From the NCBI RefSeq assembly GCF_016595505.1, contig NZ_JAENIL010000004.1, forward strand, positions 124,001 to 188,000: 64,000 bases of DNA, read 5' to 3'. The translations under genes and the position numbers were made by a program. The first letter of the stretch is position 1. Each line of letters opens with the position of its first letter. The notes beneath the pieces are model-generated. The model was given only the letters and a program-made list of their open reading frames with translations, was not told the origin of the DNA and made no database searches. The DNA comes from Pelagicoccus mobilis (GTDB taxonomy: Bacteria > Verrucomicrobiota > Verrucomicrobiia > Opitutales > Opitutaceae). Of the stretch, positions 9,836-19,108 are shown piece after piece.

Positions 9836-10690
9836 CTAGCCGCTCATTGCAAGTATCTTATCCATCGCACGTGAGGTATTGTCGATCAAGGTTTCTGGAG
9901 CGTGCTTGTAAAATGGAACGGGCGGAATCATCTCAGCAGCCACCCAACCACTGTATCCAATCTCTTTTAGCGCACGCACAACCGCTGGCCAATTCACGTC
10001 GCCAGAGAGAAGATCCACAAATCCATCTACCGAGCCCACCGCTCGACGGTAGTCTTTCACGTGTACGCGTTTTATTCGATCACCCAGAATCGGCACCCAA
10101 TGTTCAGGGTATCCCGTAGCCAAAACGTTCCCCACATCAAAGTAACTTCCCACTCGCTCGCTTTCGAACCGATCAATGAAGGAGCGCATCTCTAGCGGGC
10201 TTAGGAGAAACTTGTTCCAAACATTCTCGATTCCGATTGTGACTCCTAGTTCCTCCGCAAGTGGCAAAGCATCCCTCACAAACTCGCTCGCCCGTTGCCA
10301 CGCTAGGTCGTAAGGGATTTCTTCGCAGCCTGGAATAAAATCAGCCCCTACTGAGCCAGGCACTACAAGCACAGCGTCGACTCCCAGGTCCGCAGCAGCA
10401 TTGATTTGCTTCAACAACACTTGTTTGGCTTTGTCTCTCGTCTCTGCAGAAGCGCTGGCCGGATTATTCCCCCAGTAGAGCCCTGTCGCCATTCCGCTAA
10501 TACAGATCCCTACATTCTCTGCGATCTCGCGAATCTGCCGGTGTTCGTCGGATGAGGTGTTCAGGGAAATGGGACCCTCGTCGCTGATATCTAGCTCGAT
10601 CCCCTCGAACCCCGCATCTTTCGCCAGCTGCATTTTTTGCCGAAGATCCCAATCTCCATAAAAAGACCAAATACTAATCGATTTTTTCAT
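9836..10690 (-). CDS. Sugar phosphate isomerase/epimerase family protein (TIM barrel)
   Basis: A 284-residue AP-endonuclease-2-like TIM barrel without signal peptide, so cytoplasmic. The metal-binding residues expected for the fold are visible: E155 in 'IENVWNKF', D185 in 'YFDVGN', H210 in 'VHVKDY' and E253 in 'AAEMIPP'. Relatives include hexulose-6-phosphate 3-epimerase, ketose 3-epimerases and inosose dehydratases. The start is supported by AGGAG about nine bases before the ATG. It sits 19 bases from the preceding Gfo/Idh/MocA gene, a pairing typical of oxidise-then-isomerise sugar pathways. The exact substrate cannot be assigned. Confidence 0.87.
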   Translation of the reverse strand: MKKSISIWSFYGDWDLRQKMQLAKDAGFEGIELDISDEGPISLNTSSDEHRQIREIAENVGICISGMATGLYWGNNPASASAETRDKAKQVLLKQINAAADLGVDAVLVVPGSVGADFIPGCEEIPYDLAWQRASEFVRDALPLAEELGVTIGIENVWNKFLLSPLEMRSFIDRFESERVGSYFDVGNVLATGYPEHWVPILGDRIKRVHVKDYRRAVGSVDGFVDLLSGDVNWPAVVRALKEIGYSGWVAAEMIPPVPFYKHAPETLIDNTSRAMDKILAMSG

Positions 10691-10709
10691 AATGTAGTCT
10701 CCTAAATCT

Positions 10710-11750
10710 CTATACGCCCGCAGGGTTATTTGCCAATTTCCCCAACGCGATTTCCTTCAGACAAAGCTGCAACGAGGCCCTACCGTCCCTAAGGGTCGCT
10801 TTACGAGGAGCTTCTCCCTTCTTAAGGCAATCGGTGAAATAGAGGAGCTGATTGTAGTAGCCCCCTAGATCGGAAATATTCCCTTCGCCAGAACTGGAAG
10901 TACCAGCTTCAGGCTTCGCGACCGCCAACTCTTTCGCCGCCCCAGAACCCTCTGTAATCAACAGCCCTTTTCCGTTTTGTGAGTCATAATCGATCACCGC
11001 ATCCTCGTAAACAGCCTGGAATGCCATTTGAAATCCCCACTCCTTCGGGTAATTCCAGCCACCTTCGAGATTCACCAATGTATTGCCGAACGTCATTTGG
11101 CTAAAGATATGGGAAGGCCCACTGAAATCCTCAGTCGTTCGACTCGAGACATGATCCGGCTCTCCAAGCAAAGCCAATACGAAATCCGTATCATGAATAT
11201 GGAGATCAAGAGCCGCCCCGCCAGACCTGTTTTCGTCATTCAACCAATCCCCAACTCCGTATCCAGGTCTTCCCGACCTACGTACAAGACTTAGGCTCAG
11301 CAGGCCTCCTCCCTTCCCGCTTTCGTGGAAGTCCATCAATGCCGCGTACTCAGGCCAGAAACGGATACAGTGCCCAACTTGAGCAGAAGTCCCCTTTGAC
11401 TCAGCTGCAGCGATGATTGCGTCAGCCTCCTGAAGCGTGAGGGTAAGCGGTTTTTCGCAAAACAAGGCCTTTCCTGCCTCGATCGCTTCGATTGCCGAAT
11501 CCCGGTGCAAGTCAGTCGGCAAACAGACGTCCACGAAATCTAACTCCTCCGTCGAAATCGCCTCCGCTAAGGTTGCATAAACAGGGATATCAAATCCAAA
11601 TCCCTCGAGTTTTTTTTTGGACTCACTGACCATTCCATCGACCGCAGCGACTAAGCTCACTCCGGGCAGCGACCTATAAACCTGGGCATGCATCCCTCCC
11701 ATGAAGCCGCACCCAACAAGAACCCCTTTCAAATCATCTCTTACGCTCAT
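10710..11750 (-). CDS. Gfo/Idh/MocA family oxidoreductase
   Basis: A 346-residue cytoplasmic NAD(P)-dependent dehydrogenase. The nucleotide motif 'VGCGFMGGMH' lies at about residues 12-21, the catalytic 'EKP' at 99-101, and the C-terminal domain carries 'DLHIHDTDFV'. Family members oxidise sugars, inositols or sugar acids. The ATG at 11750 is preferred over an in-frame TTG at 11759. It is the first gene of the minus-strand cluster and diverges from the AraC gene at 11880, so that intergenic region likely holds its promoter and operator. Unlike the GH109 protein two genes further on, it has no export signal and keeps the normal EKP motif, so a true dehydrogenase role is likely. The substrate is unknown. 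Confidence 0.9.
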   Translation of the reverse strand: MSVRDDLKGVLVGCGFMGGMHAQVYRSLPGVSLVAAVDGMVSESKKKLEGFGFDIPVYATLAEAISTEELDFVDVCLPTDLHRDSAIEAIEAGKALFCEKPLTLTLQEADAIIAAAESKGTSAQVGHCIRFWPEYAALMDFHESGKGGGLLSLSLVRRSGRPGYGVGDWLNDENRSGGAALDLHIHDTDFVLALLGEPDHVSSRTTEDFSGPSHIFSQMTFGNTLVNLEGGWNYPKEWGFQMAFQAVYEDAVIDYDSQNGKGLLITEGSGAAKELAVAKPEAGTSSSGEGNISDLGGYYNQLLYFTDCLKKGEAPRKATLRDGRASLQLCLKEIALGKLANNPAGV

Positions 11751-11879
11751 AGAAATCAAATCTCCGTATCCACTTATTGGATTTTATCCAAAAACCTTCA
11801 TCGGACAGCATTCTAGCATAATCTTTATTGCAAATATTAGCCATATTTAGCTATATCCTTAACACTTTCGATTATCCCA
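11751..11879. promoter_or_regulatory. Divergent promoter/operator region between dehydrogenase and AraC genes
   Basis: These 129 AT-rich bases separate the divergent dehydrogenase cluster and the AraC regulator. Two small inverted repeats are visible: GGAT-TTT-ATCC at 11779-11789 and TAGC-N8-GCTA within the 'ttagccatatttagcta' block near 11839-11855. Either could be a binding site for the AraC protein. That is inference from position; no promoter boxes can be assigned firmly. Confidence 0.45.
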
Positions 11880-12773
11880 ATGCCCTCCCAGACGTTTAAT
11901 TCTCTCAAAAAAAGAGCTGGCTCGCTCCCCGCTCCTAAAAACTACTTCAAGGGCTTTACCCCAAGTGAGCTCTGCATTCCAGAGAACCTAATCCTATTCT
12001 CGCGAACCACGCGTGACGAACTTCAGAAACGTAGCTTCGAGAGCCATCCACACCAACGTTTCGTCCTGGCCATAAACCTTGAAACAGAGGGTACGATCAC
12101 CACAGATGGCATTCCTTGGAGAATTCACCCAATGGAGGCGTTTCTCATATTTCCCTATCAGTTCCATCAGTTCACCGAATTGGCGAAAGATAGGATCGTT
12201 TGGCTCTTCATTACCTTCGAGATCGAGATCCCCTCGATATTGGAGGTTTTTCGCCATCGCATCCTCGCGGTCGATGAACGGATGCTAGAATCGTTAGATG
12301 GGATTCTCGATCGTTACCACTCCCAAAGAACGGAACGAAACAAACGAGCGCTCACGCTTGAAATCGCCTATCTTCTCAACCGCCTACGAGAACAGCTCGC
12401 AATCTCTCCAAAGACTTCAATTTCACAGCAATCAGGGGATCAAAGCGAAAAGAATCTTCTTTTACAGCAGGTCCAAGAGTGCCTAAGGCATGAAACCGGC
12501 GAACTGCACACCGTATCCAAAATTGCTGCACAACTGAATATGTCGGAAAGCAATCTACGCGCGAAGTTTCGATCGCAATTCGGGCTCAGCCTCGGCTTCT
12601 ACGTTCGCAATTTCCGAACGCACCAAGCGATCTTGCTCCTAAAAAACCCGGCGTTAAGCCTAACCGATATCTCTTACGAACTTGGATTTACGACACTCGC
12701 CGCGTTTTCTCGCTTTTTCAGTAATGCCACCGGAAGCGCCCCCAAGACCTACCGTGCCAAGCTTTTAAATTAA
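11880..12773 (+). CDS. AraC family transcriptional regulator
   Basis: A 297-residue regulator. The N-terminal half is a cupin-like sensor ('HPHQRFVLAINLE', 'HPMEAFLIFPYQFHQF'), which in AraC proteins binds a sugar or another small ligand. The C-terminal 100 residues form two helix-turn-helix motifs: 'HTVSKIAAQLNMSESNLRAKF' region and 'LTDISYELGFTTLAAFSRFF' ending in 'PKTYRAK'. It is cytoplasmic and diverges from the dehydrogenase-isomerase-symporter-GH109-sulfatase cluster, so it most likely activates that cluster when the sugar is present. It is convergent with the sulfatase at 12789, with only about 15 bases between the stops. Confidence 0.9.
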   Translation: MPSQTFNSLKKRAGSLPAPKNYFKGFTPSELCIPENLILFSRTTRDELQKRSFESHPHQRFVLAINLETEGTITTDGIPWRIHPMEAFLIFPYQFHQFTELAKDRIVWLFITFEIEIPSILEVFRHRILAVDERMLESLDGILDRYHSQRTERNKRALTLEIAYLLNRLREQLAISPKTSISQQSGDQSEKNLLLQQVQECLRHETGELHTVSKIAAQLNMSESNLRAKFRSQFGLSLGFYVRNFRTHQAILLLKNPALSLTDISYELGFTTLAAFSRFFSNATGSAPKTYRAKLLN

Positions 12774-12788
12774 GCCCTGACACGTTCC

Positions 12789-14387
12789 TCAATCGAATCG
12801 AGCGAGAACTTGCTCATAGTCGTTCGGGTGTATGGCTTCCGGAAGGTTCAAGTCCTCTGCAATCGGAGAGTTGTTTTGCGATTCATCCACCAGAGCTCGC
12901 CATGCGTTTCTCTTTTCCGTTGGGTTGGTTCCTAGTAACTGACTTAGCTTACTCACGAGCTCTGGGTTGTTTTCAGCAATATTGTAGTTCTCATTGGGAT
13001 CGAATTTCAGGTCGTACAGCATTCGTCCCGTAACTTCGTCCGCGACATTAGTGAATTCGGTAAACGAATAGCGCTCCGTTCGTACCGAGTCCCCCTTGTC
13101 GTAACGAGTAAACACCGCGGGTTTCCATGACGCCTCTGGGTTCTTCAGCAGCGGCAACAAGCTCGAGCCATGCAAATTGAAGGCGCTCCCATCATTATCG
13201 ATTGTCGTAACCGGCCGGTCTAGTCCGGCCAGGTCACAAAGAGTCGGATACAAGTCGACCGACTCAACCAAGGCCGAAACGCGTCCTCCCTGCCCGACAT
13301 CGGGATCCCGGATAATAATGGGAATCTGGGTAGACGTATTATAAAGGGCATGTTTAGCCCAGAGCGTATGCTCTCCCAAGTTCCAACCATGATCGCCCCA
13401 AACGACAATTACAGTTTTGTCGTAAAGGGATACGCCATTCGAATCATAGGTATTCTTGAGCTTAGCGACAATCCGCCGAATCTGGGCGTCGACGTAGCTC
13501 ACGGTCGCGTAATACCCACGAATCAACGTTTTCGCGTATTCATCCGTCACTCTGGACTTCATTTCATCCTCATAGTCGACTTCCGAATAGTTCCTCAACT
13601 CTCCCCAATTATGTATTGATTGACGTGGTGCATTCACCGGCAAGGAGTAGTTGGAGGGAAGCTCTATGGAGTCCTCGGGATATAGATCCCAATATTTTTT
13701 TGGCGCCCAAAAAGGAAGATGAGGTCGCGGAAAACCAACACAGTACAGAAACCGATCATCCTTCAAACCATTGAGCTTAGCGATCACGTCAGAAGCATTC
13801 GCTCCATCCGGGTAGGCTTCATCGTCGTTTTTGTCACCTTCTCCAATTTCAAACGCAGGCACTCCTTGCCACGGGTGCTGCACCTTCACCAGATCGTCCC
13901 AAACGTCCTTGTCGTCATCCTTATTGTGATACACCTTGTCTATCGAGTAGAGCTTGTAGCCGTTGTCCTTAAAATGCTGAGGCAAGGTCACTCCGGGGTG
14001 GTTTACGCCGGCAGGCGTGGTTTGATCGGCTTCATCGAGGCGAGAATAGTAGGTCCAATGCCGCCCCCAGTCCTTTCCGGGCTCCTTGTATGGGCGGGAG
14101 CCAGTCAATAAGCTAAGGCGAGAAGCCCCGCAAATAGGTACAGAACAATAGGCTCGTTCGAAAATGGTGCCTTCCGCCCCCAGTTGGTCGAGAGCCGGGG
14201 TCACCATCTGTTTTCCTCCATGCAACTTGGGCGTCGAACTAAACCCATTTAATTGCGGGCGGAGATCATCGACCATGAAGATCATCACGTTTTTCTTCGC
14301 TTGCGTCTCGCCATCCACAATCGATGGCAAGGCGAACATGCAAGTAGCGGCAAAAATAAGAGACGAATAACGCAGTTTTTTTATCAC
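12789..14387 (-). CDS. Secreted S1-family sulfatase, iduronate-2-sulfatase-like, with CxAxR motif
   Basis: A 532-residue sulfatase from a GTG start at 14387. This start gives a clean signal peptide ('IKKLRYSSLIFAATCMFALPS'), whereas an in-frame TTG at 14432 adds 15 non-hydrophobic residues. It has 'FMVDDLRPQL', the formylglycine segment C-G-A-S-R followed by 'LSLLTG', 'DKVYH' in place of the usual GK-x-x-H, 'FPRPHLPFWAPKKYWDLY' typical of the iduronate-2-sulfatase-like group, and 'WGDHGWNLGEH' for metal binding. The residue two after the cysteine is alanine rather than proline, which is less common. It is not in a tight operon: AraC is convergent on one side and tdh divergent on the other. 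It presumably acts on the same sulfated glycan as the large cluster. Confidence 0.9.
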   Translation of the reverse strand: MIKKLRYSSLIFAATCMFALPSIVDGETQAKKNVMIFMVDDLRPQLNGFSSTPKLHGGKQMVTPALDQLGAEGTIFERAYCSVPICGASRLSLLTGSRPYKEPGKDWGRHWTYYSRLDEADQTTPAGVNHPGVTLPQHFKDNGYKLYSIDKVYHNKDDDKDVWDDLVKVQHPWQGVPAFEIGEGDKNDDEAYPDGANASDVIAKLNGLKDDRFLYCVGFPRPHLPFWAPKKYWDLYPEDSIELPSNYSLPVNAPRQSIHNWGELRNYSEVDYEDEMKSRVTDEYAKTLIRGYYATVSYVDAQIRRIVAKLKNTYDSNGVSLYDKTVIVVWGDHGWNLGEHTLWAKHALYNTSTQIPIIIRDPDVGQGGRVSALVESVDLYPTLCDLAGLDRPVTTIDNDGSAFNLHGSSLLPLLKNPEASWKPAVFTRYDKGDSVRTERYSFTEFTNVADEVTGRMLYDLKFDPNENYNIAENNPELVSKLSQLLGTNPTEKRNAWRALVDESQNNSPIAEDLNLPEAIHPNDYEQVLARFD

Positions 14388-14632
14388 AGTTGAGAGGGCC
14401 GTATTTTCCGTAAAACTACAGATAACGTTCAATCAGACGTTTCGCAGAACTCCAGGATGCTTAGAGTACTTCGTCCGTAATGCCTCCCCCCGCTGGAAAG
14501 GTCAAGCAGACCAACTCGCTAGCCCGCTCTATCTATTGAGCGCCTCCGTTTTACCTGAAATCGCATCCGCCGTTCGCAAAAAACGGAAATCGAAATTAAG
14601 TTTAGCGGAGTCACCCTAAGTTTGCTGTCGAA
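14388..14632. promoter_or_regulatory. Divergent intergenic region, sulfatase / tdh
   Basis: About 245 bases between the divergent sulfatase and threonine dehydrogenase genes. Promoters for both must lie here. I see no clear sigma-70 boxes, no hairpin with a T-run and no riboswitch-like fold. The proximal minus-strand part also holds the alternative TTG start of the sulfatase. Confidence 0.3.
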
Positions 14633-15661
14633 ATGAATGCTCTCGTGAAGAAAAACGCTGCCGCAGGCCTAGACCTGATGCGGGTCCCAACGCCGAGCTA
14701 TGGCATCAATGACGTTCTGATCCGCGTCGATCGAACCGGAATCTGCGGTACGGATTTGCACATCTACGTTTGGGACGATTGGGCTAGGCAGACCATACCG
14801 CCCCCACTGGTCATTGGGCACGAATTCGTTGGGGAAATCGTTGCTCTAGGAGAGAACGTCTCAGACTTTAAGGTTGGCGATGTCGTTAGCGGAGAGGGGC
14901 ACGTAGTCTGTGGACGCTGCCGAAACTGCATGGCTGGACGTCGTCATTATTGCGCGGATACAAAAGGAGTCGGAGTCACCCGTCCCGGAGCATTTGCGGA
15001 GTACATCAGCCTGCCAATGACCAACATCTGGCACCATGCACCCGGGATCGACCTAGACGTCGCCTCCATTTTCGACCCTTTCGGAAACGCCGTCCATACC
15101 GCCCTCACCTTTCCTGTGCTGGGCGAAGACGTCCTGATCACCGGAGCGGGTCCGATTGGCGTAATGGCTGTCGCGATAGCGAAGCACGCGGGAGCTCGAC
15201 ACGTCGTCATTACAGACGTCAACCCCTACCGCCTCGGTCTCGCAAATCAATTGGGGGCCACTCTCGCTGTAGACGTACGACACTCCAGCATCCAGGCCGC
15301 GCAAGAAAAACTGGGGCTAAAGGAAGGTTTCGACGTGGGCCTCGAGATGTCCGGGAACCCGCAAGCCCTCAACGACATGATCGACAACATGTGTCATGGC
15401 GGCAAGATCGCGATGCTAGGAATCCCGTCTCAGAGCATCGCCATAGACTGGAGCCACCTTGTCCTCAACATGCTAACGATTAAAGGCGTCTATGGCCGTA
15501 AGATGTACGAGACTTGGTACCAGATGACGGTCCTCCTTGAGAGCGGTTTGGACATAAGCCCCGTGATCACGCACCACTTTCACTACACCGAGTTTGAAAA
15601 GGCGTTTGAGGTCATGAAAGCAGGGGGATCAGGCAAAATTATTTTGGATTGGAAGTCATAA
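14633..15661 (+). CDS. tdh: L-threonine 3-dehydrogenase (zinc-dependent)
   Basis: A 342-residue medium-chain alcohol dehydrogenase that oxidises L-threonine to 2-amino-3-oxobutanoate with NAD+. Catalytic zinc ligands are visible as C38 ('[10 protein letters not shown]'), H63 and E64 ('IGHEFVG'). The four structural-zinc cysteines are C93, C96, C99 and C107. The NAD motif is 'GAGPIGVMA' near residue 170. Length matches E. coli Tdh (341). The next gene, kbl, starts 12 bases downstream and completes the two-step threonine-to-glycine pathway, which makes this assignment firm within a family of many similar dehydrogenases. Confidence 0.95.
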   Translation: MNALVKKNAAAGLDLMRVPTPSYGINDVLIRVDRTGICGTDLHIYVWDDWARQTIPPPLVIGHEFVGEIVALGENVSDFKVGDVVSGEGHVVCGRCRNCMAGRRHYCADTKGVGVTRPGAFAEYISLPMTNIWHHAPGIDLDVASIFDPFGNAVHTALTFPVLGEDVLITGAGPIGVMAVAIAKHAGARHVVITDVNPYRLGLANQLGATLAVDVRHSSIQAAQEKLGLKEGFDVGLEMSGNPQALNDMIDNMCHGGKIAMLGIPSQSIAIDWSHLVLNMLTIKGVYGRKMYETWYQMTVLLESGLDISPVITHHFHYTEFEKAFEVMKAGGSGKIILDWKS

Positions 15662-15673
15662 AAGGCTACGACC

Positions 15674-16861
15674 ATGAACACCGTATTCAAAGATCACCTA
15701 CAAGCGCGACTCACGCAAATACACGACCAGGGGCTACACAAAACAGAGCGGGTCATCGAGTCCCCCCAGTCGGTTCGCATCCGTGTGAAGGACGGACAAG
15801 AGGTTGTTAATCTCTGCGCCAACAATTACCTCGGGCTCGCCCAACATCCCGAGGTAGCCAAGGCTGCCGTAGAAGGGATTCGCGACTGGGGCTACGGCAT
15901 GGCGTCGGTTCGCTTCATCTGCGGTACGCAATCGCCCCACAAGGAGCTCGAAAAGCGACTGAGCGCGTTTCTGGTGACCGACGATACGATTCTCTACTCC
16001 TCCTGCTTTGACGCTAACGGCGGCCTATTCGAGACGCTGCTTGAAGCGGAGGACGCGATCATATCGGACGCCTTGAACCATGCGAGTATCATCGACGGCA
16101 TCCGACTTTGCAAAGCCCGCCGTTACCGCTACGCTAACGGGGATATGGATGAACTGGAAACCCGCTTGAAAGAAGCATCTGGTTCGCGATTCAAACTCAT
16201 TGTCACGGATGGAGTATTTTCGATGGACGGCTACATCGCTAAACTCCCGGAGATCTGCGATCTAGCAGACAAATACGACGCTCTCGTTATGGTAGACGAC
16301 TCCCACGGGGTTGGAACACTCGGCAAACACGGACGTGGAACCCACGAGCATTACGCAGTCGAAGACCGCATCGACATCATTACCGGCACACTTGGCAAAG
16401 CCCTTGGAGGCGCTAGCGGAGGCTACACCTCTGGTCGAAAAGAAATCATTGAGCTATTACGCCAGCGATCCCGTCCCTATCTCTTTAGCAACACCCTTGC
16501 ACCTGCCATTGTCGCCGGAACCCTCAAAGCCCTCGAACTCTTAACCGAATCGACCGAGCTTCGAGACCGGCTAAGCGACAATACAAGCTACTTCAGAACC
16601 CGCATAAGCAAGCTCGGGTATGAGATCTTGCCTGGCGAACATTCGATCGTGCCCGTCATGATCGGAGATGCTCGACTTGCTAATCGACTCGCTAGCAGCC
16701 TGCTCGCAAAAGGCGTCTACGTCATCGGCTTTAGCTATCCAGTCGTACCCGAGGGCAAAGCTCGTATCCGCACCCAGATTTCCGCAGCCCACTCGAGGTC
16801 GGACTTGGACCACGCGATCGAAAGCTTCGCCGAGGCCGGCAAGGAGCTTGGCTTACTCTGA
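15674..16861 (+). CDS. kbl: Glycine C-acetyltransferase (2-amino-3-ketobutyrate CoA ligase)
   Basis: A 395-residue alpha-oxoamine synthase that cleaves 2-amino-3-oxobutanoate with CoA to glycine and acetyl-CoA. The PLP lysine is K242 in '[14 protein letters not shown]'. 'VDDSHGVG' supplies the aspartate and histidine that hold the cofactor, and '[12 protein letters not shown]' is the usual substrate-loop sequence. Length equals that of family members (about 395-400). It follows tdh by 12 bases and should be cotranscribed with it. The product of Tdh is unstable, so the pairing has metabolic sense. Confidence 0.96.
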   Translation: MNTVFKDHLQARLTQIHDQGLHKTERVIESPQSVRIRVKDGQEVVNLCANNYLGLAQHPEVAKAAVEGIRDWGYGMASVRFICGTQSPHKELEKRLSAFLVTDDTILYSSCFDANGGLFETLLEAEDAIISDALNHASIIDGIRLCKARRYRYANGDMDELETRLKEASGSRFKLIVTDGVFSMDGYIAKLPEICDLADKYDALVMVDDSHGVGTLGKHGRGTHEHYAVEDRIDIITGTLGKALGGASGGYTSGRKEIIELLRQRSRPYLFSNTLAPAIVAGTLKALELLTESTELRDRLSDNTSYFRTRISKLGYEILPGEHSIVPVMIGDARLANRLASSLLAKGVYVIGFSYPVVPEGKARIRTQISAAHSRSDLDHAIESFAEAGKELGLL

Positions 16862-16878
16862 TAAGCTCCCGACAGCCC

Positions 16879-17934
16879 CTACTTGCTAACCTGCGTGCCG
16901 ATGATTCTCATGACTTCACTCAGCGATTCGGCGACCTGGAAAAATCCGGACTGAGCCCAAGGAGCGAGCATTTGCACCAATGGATCCCAAAAACCGCCCC
17001 CATCCGGGAGTGGCCGGTTAAAAATGATGATCGTCTTCTGCGCCATTAGGCGGCTCCCCATTTGCCGGAAAATGAGCAGAGCGAGCATCTCCTGCACCGT
17101 CCCCGCTCCACCCGGAAAAACGACGAACGCGTCAGAGTTTTCAATCATCACCTCCATGCGCGTGTAAATATCTGGCTTCAACCAGAAGCTGGTTAATCCC
17201 TTCGGCAAGCCCTCCAGCTCGATGATGTGCGGCACGTTTGAGCCGCCTGTCCAACCTCCCGCTTCCACGGATCCGCGCACGACCTCCCCCATAACCCCCG
17301 TAGTGCCCGCTCCGGAGACGCAACCATAGCCACCGGCCGCAAGCATTCGGCCGAGCTCGTATCCCTCTTCCAAATACGAAGGATCTCGCAGACTCGCCGA
17401 ACAGAAGACGCAGATGTTAGCCAACAAATCTCCCGAGTACTCCAATTCGTACGAATCAGTGTCGCAAGTCATGATCTTCTTCCGTTCCACGTCCGGCAGA
17501 CCCTCTTCGTGCACTCGCTCCAGAGAACCAACGACCGATTCCGGTGAGCCGGCTTGCAACAAAAATCCACGGTAATCCTGCTTTATGGTGCCAAGCTCCC
17601 GCAAGCGATCGAGAAGACCAAACATGGGGTCCCACGTCCTGTCGGAGTTGAGGATCACGGTCGCCTTGCCGAAGAGGTATTCGTCTAGCGTTTGATACCC
17701 CACGAAGATCGAAACGGCCTTAAAGAGATCCTCTAGGGTAGCTCCGGGCATGAAGACGAATGCATCCGACTCCACCACCTTCTTCTCGATGTTGGACAGC
17801 GTTATTCTCTGGTCGCCATTCGAGTTGTAGATATCCCAGCCGCTTGCGAACAACTGGTAGAGCATCCGGGCTCTAGTCTCTCGGTTTGGATCGTTCTTCC
17901 CTTCTATGGTCCCTGATAGTCTAACAATCGGCAT
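16879..17934 (-). CDS. LOG family (lysine-decarboxylase-like) protein with duplicated, degenerate N-terminal half
   Basis: A 351-residue cytoplasmic protein. The C-terminal half (about 170-350) is a LOG domain with 'SGAGTTGVMGEV' and the signature P-G-G-A-G-T-V-Q-E at 274-282, plus R259; this signature belongs to nucleotide 5'-monophosphate nucleosidases. The N-terminal half looks like a second, worn copy: 'SDAFVFMPGATLEDLF' (57-72) lines up with 'SDAFVVFPGGAGTVQEML' (267-284) but lacks the paired glycines and catalytic glutamate, and 'WDPMFGLLDRL' matches 'WDPLVQML'. It is convergent with kbl and divergent from the transporter gene. It might hydrolyse AMP-type nucleotides or release cytokinin-like bases; the exact role is unknown. 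Confidence 0.82.
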   Translation of the reverse strand: MPIVRLSGTIEGKNDPNRETRARMLYQLFASGWDIYNSNGDQRITLSNIEKKVVESDAFVFMPGATLEDLFKAVSIFVGYQTLDEYLFGKATVILNSDRTWDPMFGLLDRLRELGTIKQDYRGFLLQAGSPESVVGSLERVHEEGLPDVERKKIMTCDTDSYELEYSGDLLANICVFCSASLRDPSYLEEGYELGRMLAAGGYGCVSGAGTTGVMGEVVRGSVEAGGWTGGSNVPHIIELEGLPKGLTSFWLKPDIYTRMEVMIENSDAFVVFPGGAGTVQEMLALLIFRQMGSRLMAQKTIIIFNRPLPDGGGFWDPLVQMLAPWAQSGFFQVAESLSEVMRIIGTQVSK

Positions 17935-18084
17935 GCTGTGAGCTTTTGATTGAATTAAGCCCCATCTCCCTCTCCCGTCAAACCCGTTACCGTTACAGTT
18001 TTGATCTAGGCATGTGAGCGCTTAGTTGATTCCGGCTCGCCTCGCCGACAGAATTCCGCCCATTGTAGGGCGAACTTTATCCAG
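17935..18084. promoter_or_regulatory. Divergent intergenic region, LOG gene / SBF-like transporter
   Basis: About 150 bases that must carry promoters for both divergent genes. I see no reliable promoter boxes, hairpins or leader peptide. Confidence 0.3.
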
Positions 18085-19086
18085 ATGGCAAACGGACTCA
18101 AAAACGTATTCAAAAGCCAAGCCTTCACCCTCGCTCTCATCGGAGCGGTGATCGCTGCTGTTGTCGCCCCATGGATCGGTGTCGCTGAGGGTCCGCTCAG
18201 GACCGAAGCCACAAGCAAAATAGCAGTTGCCCTCACTTTTCTAGTCCAAGGCCTCTCGCTCCCAACGCGTCAGATTCTAAGAAGCGCCACCAAGTTCAAA
18301 GTTCACTCGTTCAATTTGCTTTGCAACTTCTGCTTCGCTCCCTTGCTCATGATCGCATTTCTCGCTGTTGTGGGCAAATGGATACATCCTGGGCTCGAAG
18401 CAGGATTCCTCTACCTCTCGATTCTGCCCACAACCATCTCCTCGGCAATCGTGATGACCTCAAGCAGTGAAGGTGACAGCTCGACGGCTCTGTTCTCCAC
18501 GACCTTGGCTAATGTGCTTGGCGTATTCATTACCCCCGTCCTTTGCGCTGAACTCATCCTGTATACATCAGATGGAGCTCCTTCTCTTGGCACTACAATT
18601 GGCAAGATAGCCCTCCTCGTACTAACGCCACTCATAGTGGGCCAACTAATACGCCCCTGGATACGCGAGTGGGCGAACAAATCGAAGGCCTCGTTCAAAC
18701 GAGTCAGCAACAGCCTTGTCGTTTTCATCGTCTACGCCGCATTTTGCCAAAGTGTCGAAAGCGGAATCTGGGGAGAAGTCGGAGCGGCTACCATTGTTGC
18801 GGTTCTCCTGATCGCCATCGCATTCCTGCTGCTCTTTTCCGCGCTCGTCTGGCTAACCTCTCCCATGGCCTCCAATCGGATAGATGAACGGATCGCCATC
18901 TTCTTTTGCGGGTCCCACAAAACCCTGGCCGCCGGAGTCCCCATGGCGTCGATACTCTTCTCCAGTTTGCCTGCGGAGAGCGACCTAACCCTCGGGCTCA
19001 TCATTCTGCCTTTGATGTGCTTTCACCCCCTTCAGCTCTTCCTCGCAGGATTCCTCACTCCATTGTTCGCTGGCCAAGCGAGATAA
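18085..19086 (+). CDS. SBF-like / bile acid:sodium symporter family transporter
   Basis: A 333-residue polytopic membrane protein of the bile acid:sodium symporter superfamily, most like the bacterial SBF-like branch (PF13593 type). It begins 'FALALIGAVIAAVVAPWIG'-like hydrophobic sequence, and includes 'LVQGLSLPTRQI' and 'LSILPTTISSAIVMTSSSEGD', the polar crossover segment near residues 112-132, then 'FCGSHKTLAAGVPMASILF' near 272-290, which resembles the second crossover. About ten hydrophobic segments are visible. Relatives carry organic anions with sodium. It is followed after 22 bases by an amidase on the same strand, so the two may form an uptake-and-cleavage pair. The substrate is not assignable. 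Confidence 0.85.
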   Translation: MANGLKNVFKSQAFTLALIGAVIAAVVAPWIGVAEGPLRTEATSKIAVALTFLVQGLSLPTRQILRSATKFKVHSFNLLCNFCFAPLLMIAFLAVVGKWIHPGLEAGFLYLSILPTTISSAIVMTSSSEGDSSTALFSTTLANVLGVFITPVLCAELILYTSDGAPSLGTTIGKIALLVLTPLIVGQLIRPWIREWANKSKASFKRVSNSLVVFIVYAAFCQSVESGIWGEVGAATIVAVLLIAIAFLLLFSALVWLTSPMASNRIDERIAIFFCGSHKTLAAGVPMASILFSSLPAESDLTLGLIILPLMCFHPLQLFLAGFLTPLFAGQAR

Positions 19087-19108
19087 GGCAGCTAGTTCAT
19101 TCAACGTG

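Noticed and set aside
10710-11750. Second GH109 enzyme
   Set aside because: It has no export signal, keeps the normal EKP motif and lacks the YPTHGLGPV segment, so it is treated as an ordinary dehydrogenase.
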